Below, piece after piece: positions 15,347-22,620 of a stretch of DNA of 30,018 nt. The DNA is taken from positions 1 through 30,018 of the forward strand of contig JAZQNN010000029.1 of assembly GCA_045627365.1 (NCBI GenBank), in the 5' to 3' direction. Every line of letters begins with the position of its first letter. Positions within the stretch are counted from its first letter, which is position 1. Under the pieces are notes generated by a model. The model worked only from the letters and a program-made list of their open reading frames with translations. It was not told the DNA's origin and ran no database searches. A program made the translations under genes and the position numbers. The stretch is from RGIG5612 sp045627365 (GTDB taxonomy: Bacteria > Bacillota > Clostridia > Lachnospirales > Lachnospiraceae).

Positions 15347-16489
15347 ATGAAGATACTGATCACTAATTACGACAACCACATAGTCTCATTCCTTGTTGAT
15401 GACAACGACAAGGATATTCTGATCACGGCTGAGGCGAAAAACGAGCGCGTTCAGCTTGGCGATGTGTTCTGGGCAAGATGTGAAAATGTTGTTCCGGGCA
15501 TTAACGGAGCATTTCTGAACCTGGGAAATGCACGAAAAGGATTTTATCCTTTCGACAGAAAAGGGAATGACCCTGTAAAGGCCCAGGAGGGCGTGCTGTG
15601 TCAGGTCATTAAGATCCCCTCAGGAAGCAAAGAACCGATGATGAGCAAAGCCATTAATCTCACCGGGCATTTTGTCATCTTCCAGCCGAATACGCCGGGA
15701 CTTCGTTTCTCTAAGAAGATCACGGATCAGACGAAAAAAGACGATTTCCGCAAGATGCTGCAGTATATCGATCTGTCAGTTCACGGACTGATAATCCGTT
15801 CGGCCTGCGAAGTGGCTGATTTGCCGCTTATCATGCTTGAAATCGCCAATTTGCGAAGCGCGTGGGAAAATATCGAGGTCCGCGCTGCCGATAAGAATAA
15901 GGCCGGACTTCTTTACCGCACGGAGCCGGATTATCTTCAGATGATCAAGGATGCGGAGCATTCAAGGATCAGCGAGATCGTCACTGACGTGAAGACTGTA
16001 TACGATAAAATCAGAGATTGTCTTGATCTTAGTGATCCCGATCTTCTGCCGAAATTAAAATATTTCTCAGACAGAACCGTTCCGCTTAACGTAATGTACG
16101 GCATCGAGACCAGAATGAGCAGGGCACTGAGCCGCAAAGTTTACCTTCCGTCAGGTGCATACATAACGATAGAACACACAGAAGCAATGACAGTGGTCGA
16201 TATCAATTCGGCGGGCGTAGGCGCCAATGCAACCGCACTGGAGGTCAATCTGGAGGCGGCTTGGGAGCTCGCAAGGCAGTTAAGGCTCAGAAATATATCC
16301 GGCATTATCGTCGCGGATTTCATAAATATGACTGAGCAGATAAAAAAAGATGTCCTTGTCGGAACGTTGAAAGAATGTTTTGCGGCTGACCCGATAGACA
16401 CGCAGTTTATTTCGATGACGAAGCTTGGCCTGGTTGAGATTACACGTAAAAAGATGAGGCCTCCACTTTACGAACAGATGAATATTTGA
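15347..16489 (+). CDS. rng: Ribonuclease E/G family protein (short form)
   Basis: The protein (380 residues) is an endoribonuclease of the RNase E/G family, expected to act in rRNA 5' processing and mRNA decay. The S1 RNA-binding domain (about 35-115) shows WARCENVVPGINGAFLNLG and KGFYPFD. The catalytic DNase-I-like core has D285 in TVVDINSAG and D324 in IVADFINM, matching the two magnesium-binding aspartates of RNase E. The protein ends soon after ITRKKMRPP and lacks the CPxCxG zinc-link that follows this point in RNase E and G, as well as the small domain. The ATG at 15347 directly follows the previous stop and begins the conserved first strand (MKILITN). An upstream in-frame ATG at 15314 would extend into the neighbour and is rejected. 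Confidence 0.9.
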   Translation: MKILITNYDNHIVSFLVDDNDKDILITAEAKNERVQLGDVFWARCENVVPGINGAFLNLGNARKGFYPFDRKGNDPVKAQEGVLCQVIKIPSGSKEPMMSKAINLTGHFVIFQPNTPGLRFSKKITDQTKKDDFRKMLQYIDLSVHGLIIRSACEVADLPLIMLEIANLRSAWENIEVRAADKNKAGLLYRTEPDYLQMIKDAEHSRISEIVTDVKTVYDKIRDCLDLSDPDLLPKLKYFSDRTVPLNVMYGIETRMSRALSRKVYLPSGAYITIEHTEAMTVVDINSAGVGANATALEVNLEAAWELARQLRLRNISGIIVADFINMTEQIKKDVLVGTLKECFAADPIDTQFISMTKLGLVEITRKKMRPPLYEQMNI

Positions 16490-16528
16490 TAAAATATTCA
16501 GGACAAAAAAACAATCGGAGAGAAGACA

Positions 16529-17335
16529 ATGAGCGTTATTGACGATATAAGAGCAGGCAATAAAGATGCCATCAAAGATGTTTACAAAGAGCATGCCAAG
16601 GACGTATACAACTTCGCCAAATCCATAACCGGCGATCATGACAGCGCACTTGACGCGACCAAGAAGACATTCGTTACGCTTTTTACCCGCATTCAAAACG
16701 GCGAGACACCGACAAATATCAGGCTTTCCGCACTGAAGATCGCCTATGACGAGGCATGCCGTATCGCAATGCCGTCCACAGAGATCCTTGATTCACCGTA
16801 TGATCCTAAGGAGACCCTTGAGACCGACGGAATCATTCCGGCTGCTGAAGAGGCAGCTGTTGAGACAGCCGAGGAGGTAGAGGAATCTGTTCAGGAGACT
16901 GTTGAAGAAGTTGCCGCAGCGGAGATAGTATCTGAAGCTGATGAAGAGCCGGAAGCTACAGAGGAAATCGCGGCTGCAGCTGAAGAAGCGCCTTCAGAAG
17001 CGCCTTCAGAAGCGCCGGAAGAGCCAGCCGAAGAAGCGCCTGCTGATGATGACGATGATGACGATCTTGAGATCGTAGATGCAGCTGAAAATGAGACAGA
17101 GAAAACGGCAGAAGCAGTGGATGCAGAGCCTGCTGCAGCTGTATCAGATACACCTGAGAAGAAACGTGTAGGCAAGGGTGCACTGGCGATCCTGATAATC
17201 CTTGATATCATCCTGATCCTTGCGCTTTTGTGGTTCCTCGGAGGACTTCTGGTCAAATTGGACATTTTGCCTGAGAGCATCGGCAATATTCTCCAGTACC
17301 CATGGTTCAATGAGAACGTTTTCCCGCTTTTCTAG
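16529..17335 (+). CDS. Sigma-region-2-like protein with acidic linker and C-terminal membrane anchor
   Basis: The protein (268 residues) has no clear named family. Residues 1-82 resemble region 2 of ECF sigma factors: IRAGNKDAIKDVYKEHAKDVYNFAKSITGD, then SALDATKKTFVTLF, as in 'Y..y...vy.fa....gd...AeDltQetF'. The DNA-binding region 4 is missing. Residues about 100-200 are a low-complexity Glu/Ala/Pro tract with tandem EAPS units and a run of seven aspartates. One transmembrane helix (ALAILIILDIILILALLWFL) lies at about 220-240, followed by a short, probably extracellular tail. A membrane-held decoy or sensor derived from a sigma factor is a possible reading, not shown. It has a good site (cggagagaag) and precedes the rplU promoter. 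Confidence 0.75.
   Translation: MSVIDDIRAGNKDAIKDVYKEHAKDVYNFAKSITGDHDSALDATKKTFVTLFTRIQNGETPTNIRLSALKIAYDEACRIAMPSTEILDSPYDPKETLETDGIIPAAEEAAVETAEEVEESVQETVEEVAAAEIVSEADEEPEATEEIAAAAEEAPSEAPSEAPEEPAEEAPADDDDDDDLEIVDAAENETEKTAEAVDAEPAAAVSDTPEKKRVGKGALAILIILDIILILALLWFLGGLLVKLDILPESIGNILQYPWFNENVFPLF
16985..17020 (+). repeat. Three 12-bp tandem units coding for E-A-P-S/E
   Basis: GAAGCGCCTTCA occurs twice in a row and a third time as GAAGCGCCGGAA, with a related unit at 17032-17040. It lies within the acidic linker of the sigma-like protein and would allow in-frame length variation. Confidence 0.85.
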
Positions 17336-17374
17336 CAGGAAGCCAAGTAACTTATATTATATATAAGAAAATTG

Positions 17375-17403
17375 TTGACACGACCCGGATGCTATGTTAT
17401 AGT
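17375..17403 (+). promoter_or_regulatory. Strong sigma-A promoter of the rplU operon
   Basis: A perfect TTGACA (17375-17380), 17-base spacer, and TATAGT (17398-17403), preceded by an AT-rich stretch (tatattatatataag) that could act as an UP element. It is the best promoter in the window and suits a ribosomal protein operon. Confidence 0.9.
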
Positions 17404-17407
17404 TTCC

Positions 17408-17478
17408 GGGTTGACCGCACAATGAGGTCTTATTAAGTCCGTTAAGGCACCGAAATTGGCGAGTATTTATTTAGGAGG
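17408..17478 (+). promoter_or_regulatory. Probable ribosomal protein L21 leader
   Basis: About 75 untranslated bases lie between the promoter and rplU. Firmicutes rplU commonly has a structured leader bound by L21 for feedback control. The position and size fit, and the stretch has GTTGACCGCAC..GAGGTC complementarity (GACC with GGTC). I cannot confirm the consensus structure by eye. Confidence 0.45.
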
Positions 17479-17484
17479 TACGTT

Positions 17485-17847
17485 ATGTACGCTATTATTG
17501 CAACCGGCGGAAAACAGTATAAGGTTACGACCGGCGACAAAGTCAGAGTTGAGAAGCTCGACGCAGAGGTTGGCTCTAAGGTTACTTTTGATCAGGTTCT
17601 TCTGGTTAGCAACGGAACCACTACAGTTGGCAATCCATATGTAGAAGGCGCTGTTGTTGAGGCTGAGGTTACAGATCAGGGCAAGGGCAAGAAGGTTATC
17701 GTTTACAAGTATAAGCCTAAGACAGGTTATCACAAGAAGAACGGCCACAGACAGCTGTTCACAGAACTTGAGATCAAGGCAGTTTCTCTTGGCGGTGTAG
17801 CACTTGAGAACAAGGCCGAGGAAGAGCCTGCTGCAGAAGAAGCATAA
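17485..17847 (+). CDS. rplU: 50S ribosomal protein L21
   Basis: L21 binds 23S rRNA in the large subunit. The 120 residues show the family start YAIIATGGKQYKV, the KVTFDQVLLV strand and the KPKTGYHKKNGHRQLFTELEI signature. An added acidic tail after about residue 105 (KAEEEPAAEEA) extends the usual length by about 15 residues. The ATG follows a near-perfect aggaggt. It is the first gene of the operon rplU-prp-rpmA. Confidence 0.98.
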   Translation: MYAIIATGGKQYKVTTGDKVRVEKLDAEVGSKVTFDQVLLVSNGTTTVGNPYVEGAVVEAEVTDQGKGKKVIVYKYKPKTGYHKKNGHRQLFTELEIKAVSLGGVALENKAEEEPAAEEA

Positions 17848-17873
17848 GGCATAAGGAACATACTGTTTATCCC

Positions 17874-18194
17874 ATGATCCAGGTGGAAGTTTTCAAAACA
17901 GCAGACAGAGTTACCGGATTTTCCGTTAAAGGACATGCCGGACAGGCCAGAAGAGGCAAGGATATAGTCTGCGCAGCGGTCTCGACGCTGGTGATCAATA
18001 CAGTGAATTCCATCGAGAAGTTTACAGACGATGAGTTCATTGAAGATGCCGACGACAAAGCAGGGATCATTGAAGTGCATTTTCCACAGGAGCTGAGTTC
18101 TGAAGCGGGTATATTGGTTAAGTCAATGATATCAGGACTTGAGGACATCAGGGATTCAGCGGGATATATTGAGATAAGTTACGAGGAGGAGTAA
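17874..18194 (+). CDS. prp: Ribosomal-processing cysteine protease Prp
   Basis: Prp removes the N-terminal extension of ribosomal protein L27, a step needed for a working ribosome in Firmicutes. The protein is 106 residues with the catalytic dyad H21 (in KGHAGQA) and C33 (in DIVCAAVS). It lies between rplU and rpmA, the usual place. The substrate extension is present in the next gene, which supports the assignment. The ribosome-binding site for the ATG at 17874 is weak (aagga about 16 bases upstream), which may keep the protease below the level of its neighbours. Confidence 0.95.
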   Translation: MIQVEVFKTADRVTGFSVKGHAGQARRGKDIVCAAVSTLVINTVNSIEKFTDDEFIEDADDKAGIIEVHFPQELSSEAGILVKSMISGLEDIRDSAGYIEISYEEE

Positions 18195-18198
18195 CCCC

Positions 18199-18486
18199 AT
18201 GTTGAAAATGAATATTCAGTTTTTTGCTCATAAAAAGGGTGTTGGTTCTACCAAGAACGGCAGAGATTCTGAGGCCCAGAGATTAGGCGCTAAGAGAGCA
18301 GACGGACAGTTTGTTAAAGCCGGCAACATTCTTTACAGACAGAGAGGCACACACATTCATCCGGGTATGAACGTAGGCCGCGGCAAGGATGACACCCTGT
18401 TCGCACTCGTTGACGGAAAGGTTCATTTCCACAGACTTGGCAGAGACAAAAAGCAGGTTTCTGTTATTCCTGTAGAAGAGCAGTAA
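18199..18486 (+). CDS. rpmA: 50S ribosomal protein L27 with Prp-cleaved N-terminal extension
   Basis: L27 reaches into the peptidyl-transferase centre. The protein is 95 residues. Its first nine residues, MLKMNIQFF followed by A, are the Firmicutes extension that Prp cuts between F9 and A10, leaving a mature protein starting AHKKGVGSTKNGRDSE. The rest (GQFVKAGNILYRQRGTHIHPG, VGRGKDDTLFA) is standard. It starts four bases after prp with gaggagtaa as the ribosome-binding site. A hairpin after the stop may cut transcription before obg. Confidence 0.98.
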   Translation: MLKMNIQFFAHKKGVGSTKNGRDSEAQRLGAKRADGQFVKAGNILYRQRGTHIHPGMNVGRGKDDTLFALVDGKVHFHRLGRDKKQVSVIPVEEQ

Positions 18487-18496
18487 GATGAAATGT

Positions 18497-18536
18497 AAAG
18501 GCTTCAAACGTTAAGTTTGGAGCCTTTGTGTTATAA
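18497..18536 (+). terminator. Hairpin between rpmA and obg, probable partial terminator
   Basis: A 13-bp stem with one T-G pair (AAAGGCTTCAAAC 18497-18509 with GTTTGGAGCCTTT 18515-18527) and a five-base loop is followed by GTGTTATAAG, a poor T-run. It probably lowers the transcript level of obg and later genes relative to the ribosomal proteins. Confidence 0.7.
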
Positions 18537-18545
18537 GGTGATTTT

Positions 18546-19832
18546 ATGTTTGCAGACAGTGCAAGAATAATTGTTATATCCGGTAAGGGCGGCGACGGAC
18601 ACGTTTCATTCAGGCGAGAGAAGTATGTACCGGACGGCGGACCAAATGGCGGCGACGGCGGAAGAGGCGGCGACGTTATTTTTGTTGCCGACAAGAATAT
18701 CAACACGCTCGTTGATTTCCGTCATAAGAGAAAATTCAAAGCTACGGATGGCGAAGAAGGCGGCAAGAGGAACAAGCACGGCGCTGACGGTGAGGACCTG
18801 ATCATCAAGGTGCCTGTAGGAACTCTTATCAAAGAGGCCCTTTCCGGCAAAGTTATCCACGACATGTCGGCTGACGGCGAGGAATTCACACTGCTCAAGG
18901 GCGGCAGAGGAGGCAAGGGCAACCAGCATTACGCAACGCCGACCATGCAGGCTCCGAAATACGCTCAGCCGGGCGGCAAATCTCTGTCGATCGAGATAAT
19001 CCTGGAGATCAAGCTTATTGCCGATGTCGGTCTTGTAGGCTTTCCGAATGTCGGCAAATCCACATTCCTTTCAATGACAAGCAATGCCAAGCCGAAGATC
19101 GCCAATTATCATTTCACCACCCTTGAGCCAAATCTTGGTGTTGTTGATCTTGATGAGGGCAAGGGCTTCGTTATCGCAGACATCCCGGGTCTTATTGAAG
19201 GTGCAGCCGATGGAGCCGGTCTGGGCCTTGCTTTCTTAAGACATATCGAAAGGACCAAAGTCCTGATCCACCTGGTCGATGCAGCGGGATCGGAAGGACG
19301 CGATCCGGTTGAAGACATTAAGGCGATCAATCAGGAACTTGCTAACTATAAAGTTGATCTGACAGCGAAACGGCAGGTAATAGCTGCCAACAAGATGGAT
19401 CTTATATACTCAGACGAGGAGAAAGCTGATATAATCAATAAAATAGAAACAGCATTCCCGGAGGCTGAGGTGTTCCCGATTTCCGCAGCTACTAATGACG
19501 GTCTGAAGAAGCTTCTTTACAGGGTCAGCGATATACTGGCAGAGTGCAAGGATGACAGCCAGGTATTTGAAAGTGAATTTGACCTTGAAAGCTATTCAGT
19601 TGACGAGTCGGAGCCGATCGAACTCGGTATCGATGAAGACGGAGCATATACTGTCAGCGGACCGCGTGTTGAGAGAATGCTCGGATATACCAATCTTGAA
19701 TCCGAGAAAGGATTTATGTTCTTCCAGAACTTTATGGCAGAGCAGGGAATTCTTGAAAGACTCAAAGAAATGGGCCTTGAAGAGGGCGATACCGTCAGGA
19801 TATACGGGTACGATTTTGAGTACTATGAATAA
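18546..19832 (+). CDS. obg: GTPase Obg/CgtA
   Basis: Obg is a GTPase that checks late 50S assembly and links it to the stress and growth state. The protein has 428 residues. The glycine-rich Obg fold spans 1-158 (RIIVISGKGGDGHVSFRREK). The G domain has G1 GFPNVGKST at about 165-173, G3 DIPGLIEGAADGAGLG at about 212, and G4 NKMD near 282. The C-terminal OCT domain (about 350-428) ends in YGYDFEYYE and is typical of Firmicutes and some other Gram-positives. It follows rpmA after the attenuating hairpin, the standard order. Confidence 0.97.
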   Translation: MFADSARIIVISGKGGDGHVSFRREKYVPDGGPNGGDGGRGGDVIFVADKNINTLVDFRHKRKFKATDGEEGGKRNKHGADGEDLIIKVPVGTLIKEALSGKVIHDMSADGEEFTLLKGGRGGKGNQHYATPTMQAPKYAQPGGKSLSIEIILEIKLIADVGLVGFPNVGKSTFLSMTSNAKPKIANYHFTTLEPNLGVVDLDEGKGFVIADIPGLIEGAADGAGLGLAFLRHIERTKVLIHLVDAAGSEGRDPVEDIKAINQELANYKVDLTAKRQVIAANKMDLIYSDEEKADIINKIETAFPEAEVFPISAATNDGLKKLLYRVSDILAECKDDSQVFESEFDLESYSVDESEPIELGIDEDGAYTVSGPRVERMLGYTNLESEKGFMFFQNFMAEQGILERLKEMGLEEGDTVRIYGYDFEYYE

Positions 19833-19844
19833 CGGAGAGTGAAG

Positions 19845-20126
19845 ATGACAAGCAAGGAAAGAGCTGAACTCAGAAGCCAGGCACATCACCTGGAGCCTAT
19901 TATAAATATTGGTAAAGAAAGTCTGACCCCGGAGGTCACCGCAGCGATCAATGAAGCTCTGGAAGCAAGAGAACTGATCAAGGTCGGCGTTTTGAAGAAT
20001 TGTTTTGACGATCCTAAGGAACTGGCTCAGATCGCGGCAGACCGCACGCATTCTGAGGTCGTTCAGGTTATGGGCAAGAAGATAACTCTGTACAAATACA
20101 ACAAGAAAAAGCATAAAAATGACTGA
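19845..20126 (+). CDS. yhbY: YhbY/CRS1 RNA-binding protein
   Basis: The protein has 93 residues with a CRM RNA-binding domain and is linked to pre-50S ribosomal particles. It shows LRSQAHHLEPIINIGKESLTPEV, the ALEARELIKVGVL strand, and a GKKITLYKYNKK end. The Gly-x-x-Gly loop of the CRM domain is seen only in degenerate form (NIGKE). The ATG at 19845 is favoured over GTG at 19839 by the aacggag site seven bases upstream. It overlaps nadD by eight bases. Confidence 0.93.
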   Translation: MTSKERAELRSQAHHLEPIINIGKESLTPEVTAAINEALEARELIKVGVLKNCFDDPKELAQIAADRTHSEVVQVMGKKITLYKYNKKKHKND

Positions 20127-20829
20127 AAGACTTAAGAAAATCGGTATTCTGGGCGGTACTTTTGATCCGATCCATTTCGGACATCTTTTTCTTGCCCAGA
20201 CAGCACTTGATGCGTGCGGACTGGACAAGGTCCTGATCATGCCTTCACCAAATCCATATTACAGAACGGACAAAGTCGTTACGGACCAGACTCACAGGGT
20301 CAATATGATCAATCTTGCGATCGCCGATAATCCGGGACTGGAGCTGTCTGAGTTTGAACTTACGCTTCCTCAGCCTAATTACACAGCTATGACGCTCGAA
20401 GCGTTCAAAATAGCCAATCCGGATGCGGAACTTTTCTTTATTTTAGGCGGAGATTCCCTTTTCAGCATTGAGACCTGGTATGAACCGCAGAAGTTATTTG
20501 ACTCTGTCACGATCCTTTCCAGCAAAAGAGAAGACGAAGCCAAAGGCGCGTCCGGAAGCTGCGAGGCATCGGATAATTATCTGGATTTCAATAATGACGG
20601 GATCAATGATCGCGAACAGGTTGAGACACTTGAGGATGAATTTGAACTGCAGGCGGAGTTCTTAAGACGCAAATATAACGCCAACATCATCAACATTCAC
20701 GTTCCTAATATCGAAATATCCTCGAGCGGTATTATTCGCAGGATCAAAGCAGGACAATCTGTTAAATACTATCTGCCGGACGCAGTTATAGATTATATCG
20801 AAAGTAACGGCCTATATAGACCTGAATAA
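20119..20829 (+). CDS. nadD: Nicotinate-nucleotide adenylyltransferase with calcium-loop-like insertion
   Basis: NadD makes nicotinic acid adenine dinucleotide from nicotinate mononucleotide and ATP in NAD synthesis. The nucleotidyltransferase motif GGTFDPIHFGH lies at about 8-19, followed by MPSPNPYYRTDK, the LGGDSLFSIETWYEP substrate region near 113-128, and the C-terminal ISSSGIIRRIKAG. At 236 residues it is longer than the usual 190-215. The excess is at about 140-180, between SSKRE and the IEISSS motif, and contains D156-x-N-x-D160-G-x-x-D164, a calcium-loop pattern seen in dockerins and thrombospondin type 3 repeats, then an acidic helix (VETLEDEFELQAEFL). The core looks active. Whether the loop binds metal is unknown. 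Confidence 0.94.
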   Translation: MTERLKKIGILGGTFDPIHFGHLFLAQTALDACGLDKVLIMPSPNPYYRTDKVVTDQTHRVNMINLAIADNPGLELSEFELTLPQPNYTAMTLEAFKIANPDAELFFILGGDSLFSIETWYEPQKLFDSVTILSSKREDEAKGASGSCEASDNYLDFNNDGINDREQVETLEDEFELQAEFLRRKYNANIINIHVPNIEISSSGIIRRIKAGQSVKYYLPDAVIDYIESNGLYRPE

Positions 20830-20843
20830 GAAAGGCACTGGTT

Positions 20844-21425
20844 ATGGAGGTTTCCAGATTTACGGAGATTACGGATTCGTTAAAGGGCAGGCTTGATGCA
20901 TACAGATATGCGCACACCCTCGGAGTTGCGTTTACCGCGGCAGCAATGGCAATGAAGTATTGTCCGATGGATGTTGAGAAGGCATTGACTGCAGGACTCC
21001 TTCATGATTGCGCGAAATGCATTCCGAATTCCGAAAAGTATGCGATGTGCGAGCACTGCGGAGTTGAGCTTACCGAGTATGAGAAGAGGAATCCTTCACT
21101 TGTTCACGCTAAATTAGGCGCATACATTGCCGAGCATGAGTACGGCGTAACAGACAAAGCAATATTAGATGCGATTTCGACGCATACGACCGGCACTTCG
21201 GGGATGAGCGTTTTGCAGAAGATCCTGTATGTTGCGGATTTTATAGATCCTAACAGGGATGACTTTATCCCGGATATGCCGATCTACAGACAGACCGCTT
21301 TTGAGAACTTGGACCGTGCAGTGTATATGACCATAAAAAACACTCTGGATCACCTTCAGGATTGCGGCAAGGAGATCGATCCTATCACAATGACCACTTT
21401 TGAGTACTACAAGGAGTTAATATGA
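20844..21425 (+). CDS. yqeK: HD-domain nucleotide hydrolase YqeK (symmetrical Ap4A hydrolase)
   Basis: YqeK-type proteins split diadenosine tetraphosphate into two ADP and sit next to nadD and rsfS in Firmicutes. The protein has 193 residues with metal ligands H24 (RYAHTLGV), H54-D55 (GLLHDCAK), H86-type residues in LVHAKLGAYIAEHEYG, and D-x-I-x-x-H-T-T-G near 107-115, then the conserved VADFIDPNRD. It ends in an ATGA overlap with rsfS. An N-terminal nucleotidyltransferase fusion, found in some relatives, is absent. Confidence 0.94.
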   Translation: MEVSRFTEITDSLKGRLDAYRYAHTLGVAFTAAAMAMKYCPMDVEKALTAGLLHDCAKCIPNSEKYAMCEHCGVELTEYEKRNPSLVHAKLGAYIAEHEYGVTDKAILDAISTHTTGTSGMSVLQKILYVADFIDPNRDDFIPDMPIYRQTAFENLDRAVYMTIKNTLDHLQDCGKEIDPITMTTFEYYKELI

Positions 21426-21769
21426 CATCAAAAGAGATAACTAAGGCAGCTTATGCGGCATTGGACGAAAAAAAGGCTGTGGATATCAAGATCATCGATA
21501 TCAGCAAAGTGTCAGTGATCGCTGATTACTTCATCATCGCCGGTGCGAACAATGCTCGCCAGGTAAAAGCTCTGGCTGATAATGTTGAAGAGCAGCTCGG
21601 CAGGAACGGCTGCACGGCAAGATCTGTCGAAGGCTATCAGGGAGCCAGCTGGATCCTTATGGACTATGGTGATGTGATCATTCATATATTCAATCAGGAA
21701 CAGAGACTTTTCTATGACCTTGAACGTATTTGGGCCGAGGGCGTGTCCATAGAGGCTGCCGATCTGTAA
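21422..21769 (+). CDS. rsfS: Ribosomal silencing factor RsfS
   Basis: RsfS binds L14 on the 50S subunit and blocks joining with 30S when nutrients fall. The 115 residues show DIKIIDISKVSVIADYFIIAGANNARQVKALADNV-type sequence (key blocks: DYFIIA, NARQV) and GASWILMDYGDVIIHIF. It is translationally coupled to yqeK through a 4-base overlap and is the last gene of the rplU transcript. The facing terminator lies about 65 bases on. Confidence 0.96.
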   Translation: MTSKEITKAAYAALDEKKAVDIKIIDISKVSVIADYFIIAGANNARQVKALADNVEEQLGRNGCTARSVEGYQGASWILMDYGDVIIHIFNQEQRLFYDLERIWAEGVSIEAADL

Positions 21770-21825
21770 AACTGTGTAATTAAGGAGACTATATATCCTG
21801 GTAGTATTAAGTTAAAGACCATAGC

Positions 21826-21873
21826 GACAAAAAAACACCCAGTCCATACAAAACGGACTGGGTACTTTTCTGT
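21826..21873. terminator. Bidirectional terminator between rsfS and lexA
   Basis: ACCCAGTCC (21837-21845) pairs with GGACTGGGT (21855-21863). Flanking A and T runs plus CGACA/TGTCG outside lengthen the stem. On the minus strand it is followed by GTTTTTTTG, a strong signal for lexA, and on the plus strand by ACTTTTCTG. Confidence 0.88.
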
Positions 21874-21926
21874 CGGGTGCTAAAAGTGTTGATTTATTGA
21901 CATTGGCTGCGATGCAGCCCCTTTTC

Positions 21927-22541
21927 TTAGAACATTCTGAATACTCCGATGACCTCGCCCAGTATCTGACAATCCGGAACGATGATAGGGGCGTAATCAG
22001 GATTGTCCGGCTGGAGTCTGATGTGGCCACTCTCCTTATAAAAATACTTGACTGTCGCGCTGTCTTCTATGAGCGCTACGACCATGTCTCCGTTGCGCGC
22101 AGTCTGGCACTTGCGGACGATGACCTTGTCACCGTCTAAGATGCCCGCACCGATCATGCTGTCCCCTCTGATTATAAGCATAAACACTTCATCATTAGGA
22201 AGCATCTCGACAGGAATAGGGAAGTAGTCAACGATATGCTCGCTTGCCAGCAAAGGCTCCCCTGCAGCGACCTGACCAACGATCGGGACATTGGTGAACT
22301 CACGCCTTGTCAGGGCAAACTCATCGTCAATGATCTCGATCGCGCGTGGCTTGGACGGATCTCTTCTGATATATCCGAGCTCTTCAAGCGTGTTCATATG
22401 AGCATGAACAGTAGCGGTAGAGCTTAAGCCTACTGCCTTGCAGATCTCGCGGACAGCCGGCGGATAACCCTTAGATAGAATCTCGGACTTGATGAATTCA
22501 AGTATGGCTTTCTGCTTTTCTGATAATGATTCTCTGGACAT
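21927..22541 (-). CDS. lexA: SOS repressor LexA
   Basis: LexA represses DNA-damage genes and cleaves itself when RecA filaments form. The 204-residue protein has an N-terminal winged helix (about 1-70, GYPPAVREICKAVGLSSTATVHAHM), the self-cleavage bond A93-G94 in QVAAGEPL, catalytic S128 in RGDSMIGAG and K165 in TVKYF. The ATG at 22541 is preferred over an upstream TTG/ATG extension because AAGGAGA lies 7-9 bases before it and the family N-terminus (SEKQ..IL.FI) starts there. An SOS box overlaps its own -35, so it is autoregulated. Confidence 0.97.
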   Translation of the reverse strand: MSRESLSEKQKAILEFIKSEILSKGYPPAVREICKAVGLSSTATVHAHMNTLEELGYIRRDPSKPRAIEIIDDEFALTRREFTNVPIVGQVAAGEPLLASEHIVDYFPIPVEMLPNDEVFMLIIRGDSMIGAGILDGDKVIVRKCQTARNGDMVVALIEDSATVKYFYKESGHIRLQPDNPDYAPIIVPDCQILGEVIGVFRMF

Positions 22542-22572
22542 TGCGTGTCTCCTTCTTATTTCCTTTGAGCAC

Positions 22573-22601
22573 ATTATAACACAGTCTCAAATAAATGCAA
22601 A
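22573..22601 (-). promoter_or_regulatory. lexA promoter
   Basis: On the minus strand, TATAAT (plus-strand coordinates 22573-22578) lies 17 bases after TTTGCA (22596-22601). The weak -35 overlaps the first SOS box, so bound LexA would block polymerase. Confidence 0.75.
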
Positions 22602-22611
22602 CATTTGTTCG
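22598..22611. promoter_or_regulatory. SOS box 1
   Basis: CAAACATTTGTTCG differs by one base from the Gram-positive SOS palindrome CGAAC-N4-GTTCG. It overlaps the lexA -35 region. Confidence 0.9.
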
Positions 22612-22620
22612 CAAAAAGTA

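Noticed and set aside
16985..17040. Short direct repeats considered as a CRISPR or minisatellite
   Set aside because: The 12-bp units are contiguous without spacers and are in frame with a protein linker, so they are coding repeats.
16891..17310. A Ser/Ala-rich minus-strand frame of 139 codons
   Set aside because: It is the complement of the Glu/Ala repeat tract of the sigma-like gene; low-complexity repeats keep several frames open.
19596..20240. A 214-codon minus-strand frame across the obg/yhbY/nadD junction
   Set aside because: It covers parts of three conserved plus-strand genes in alternate frames and shows no domain.
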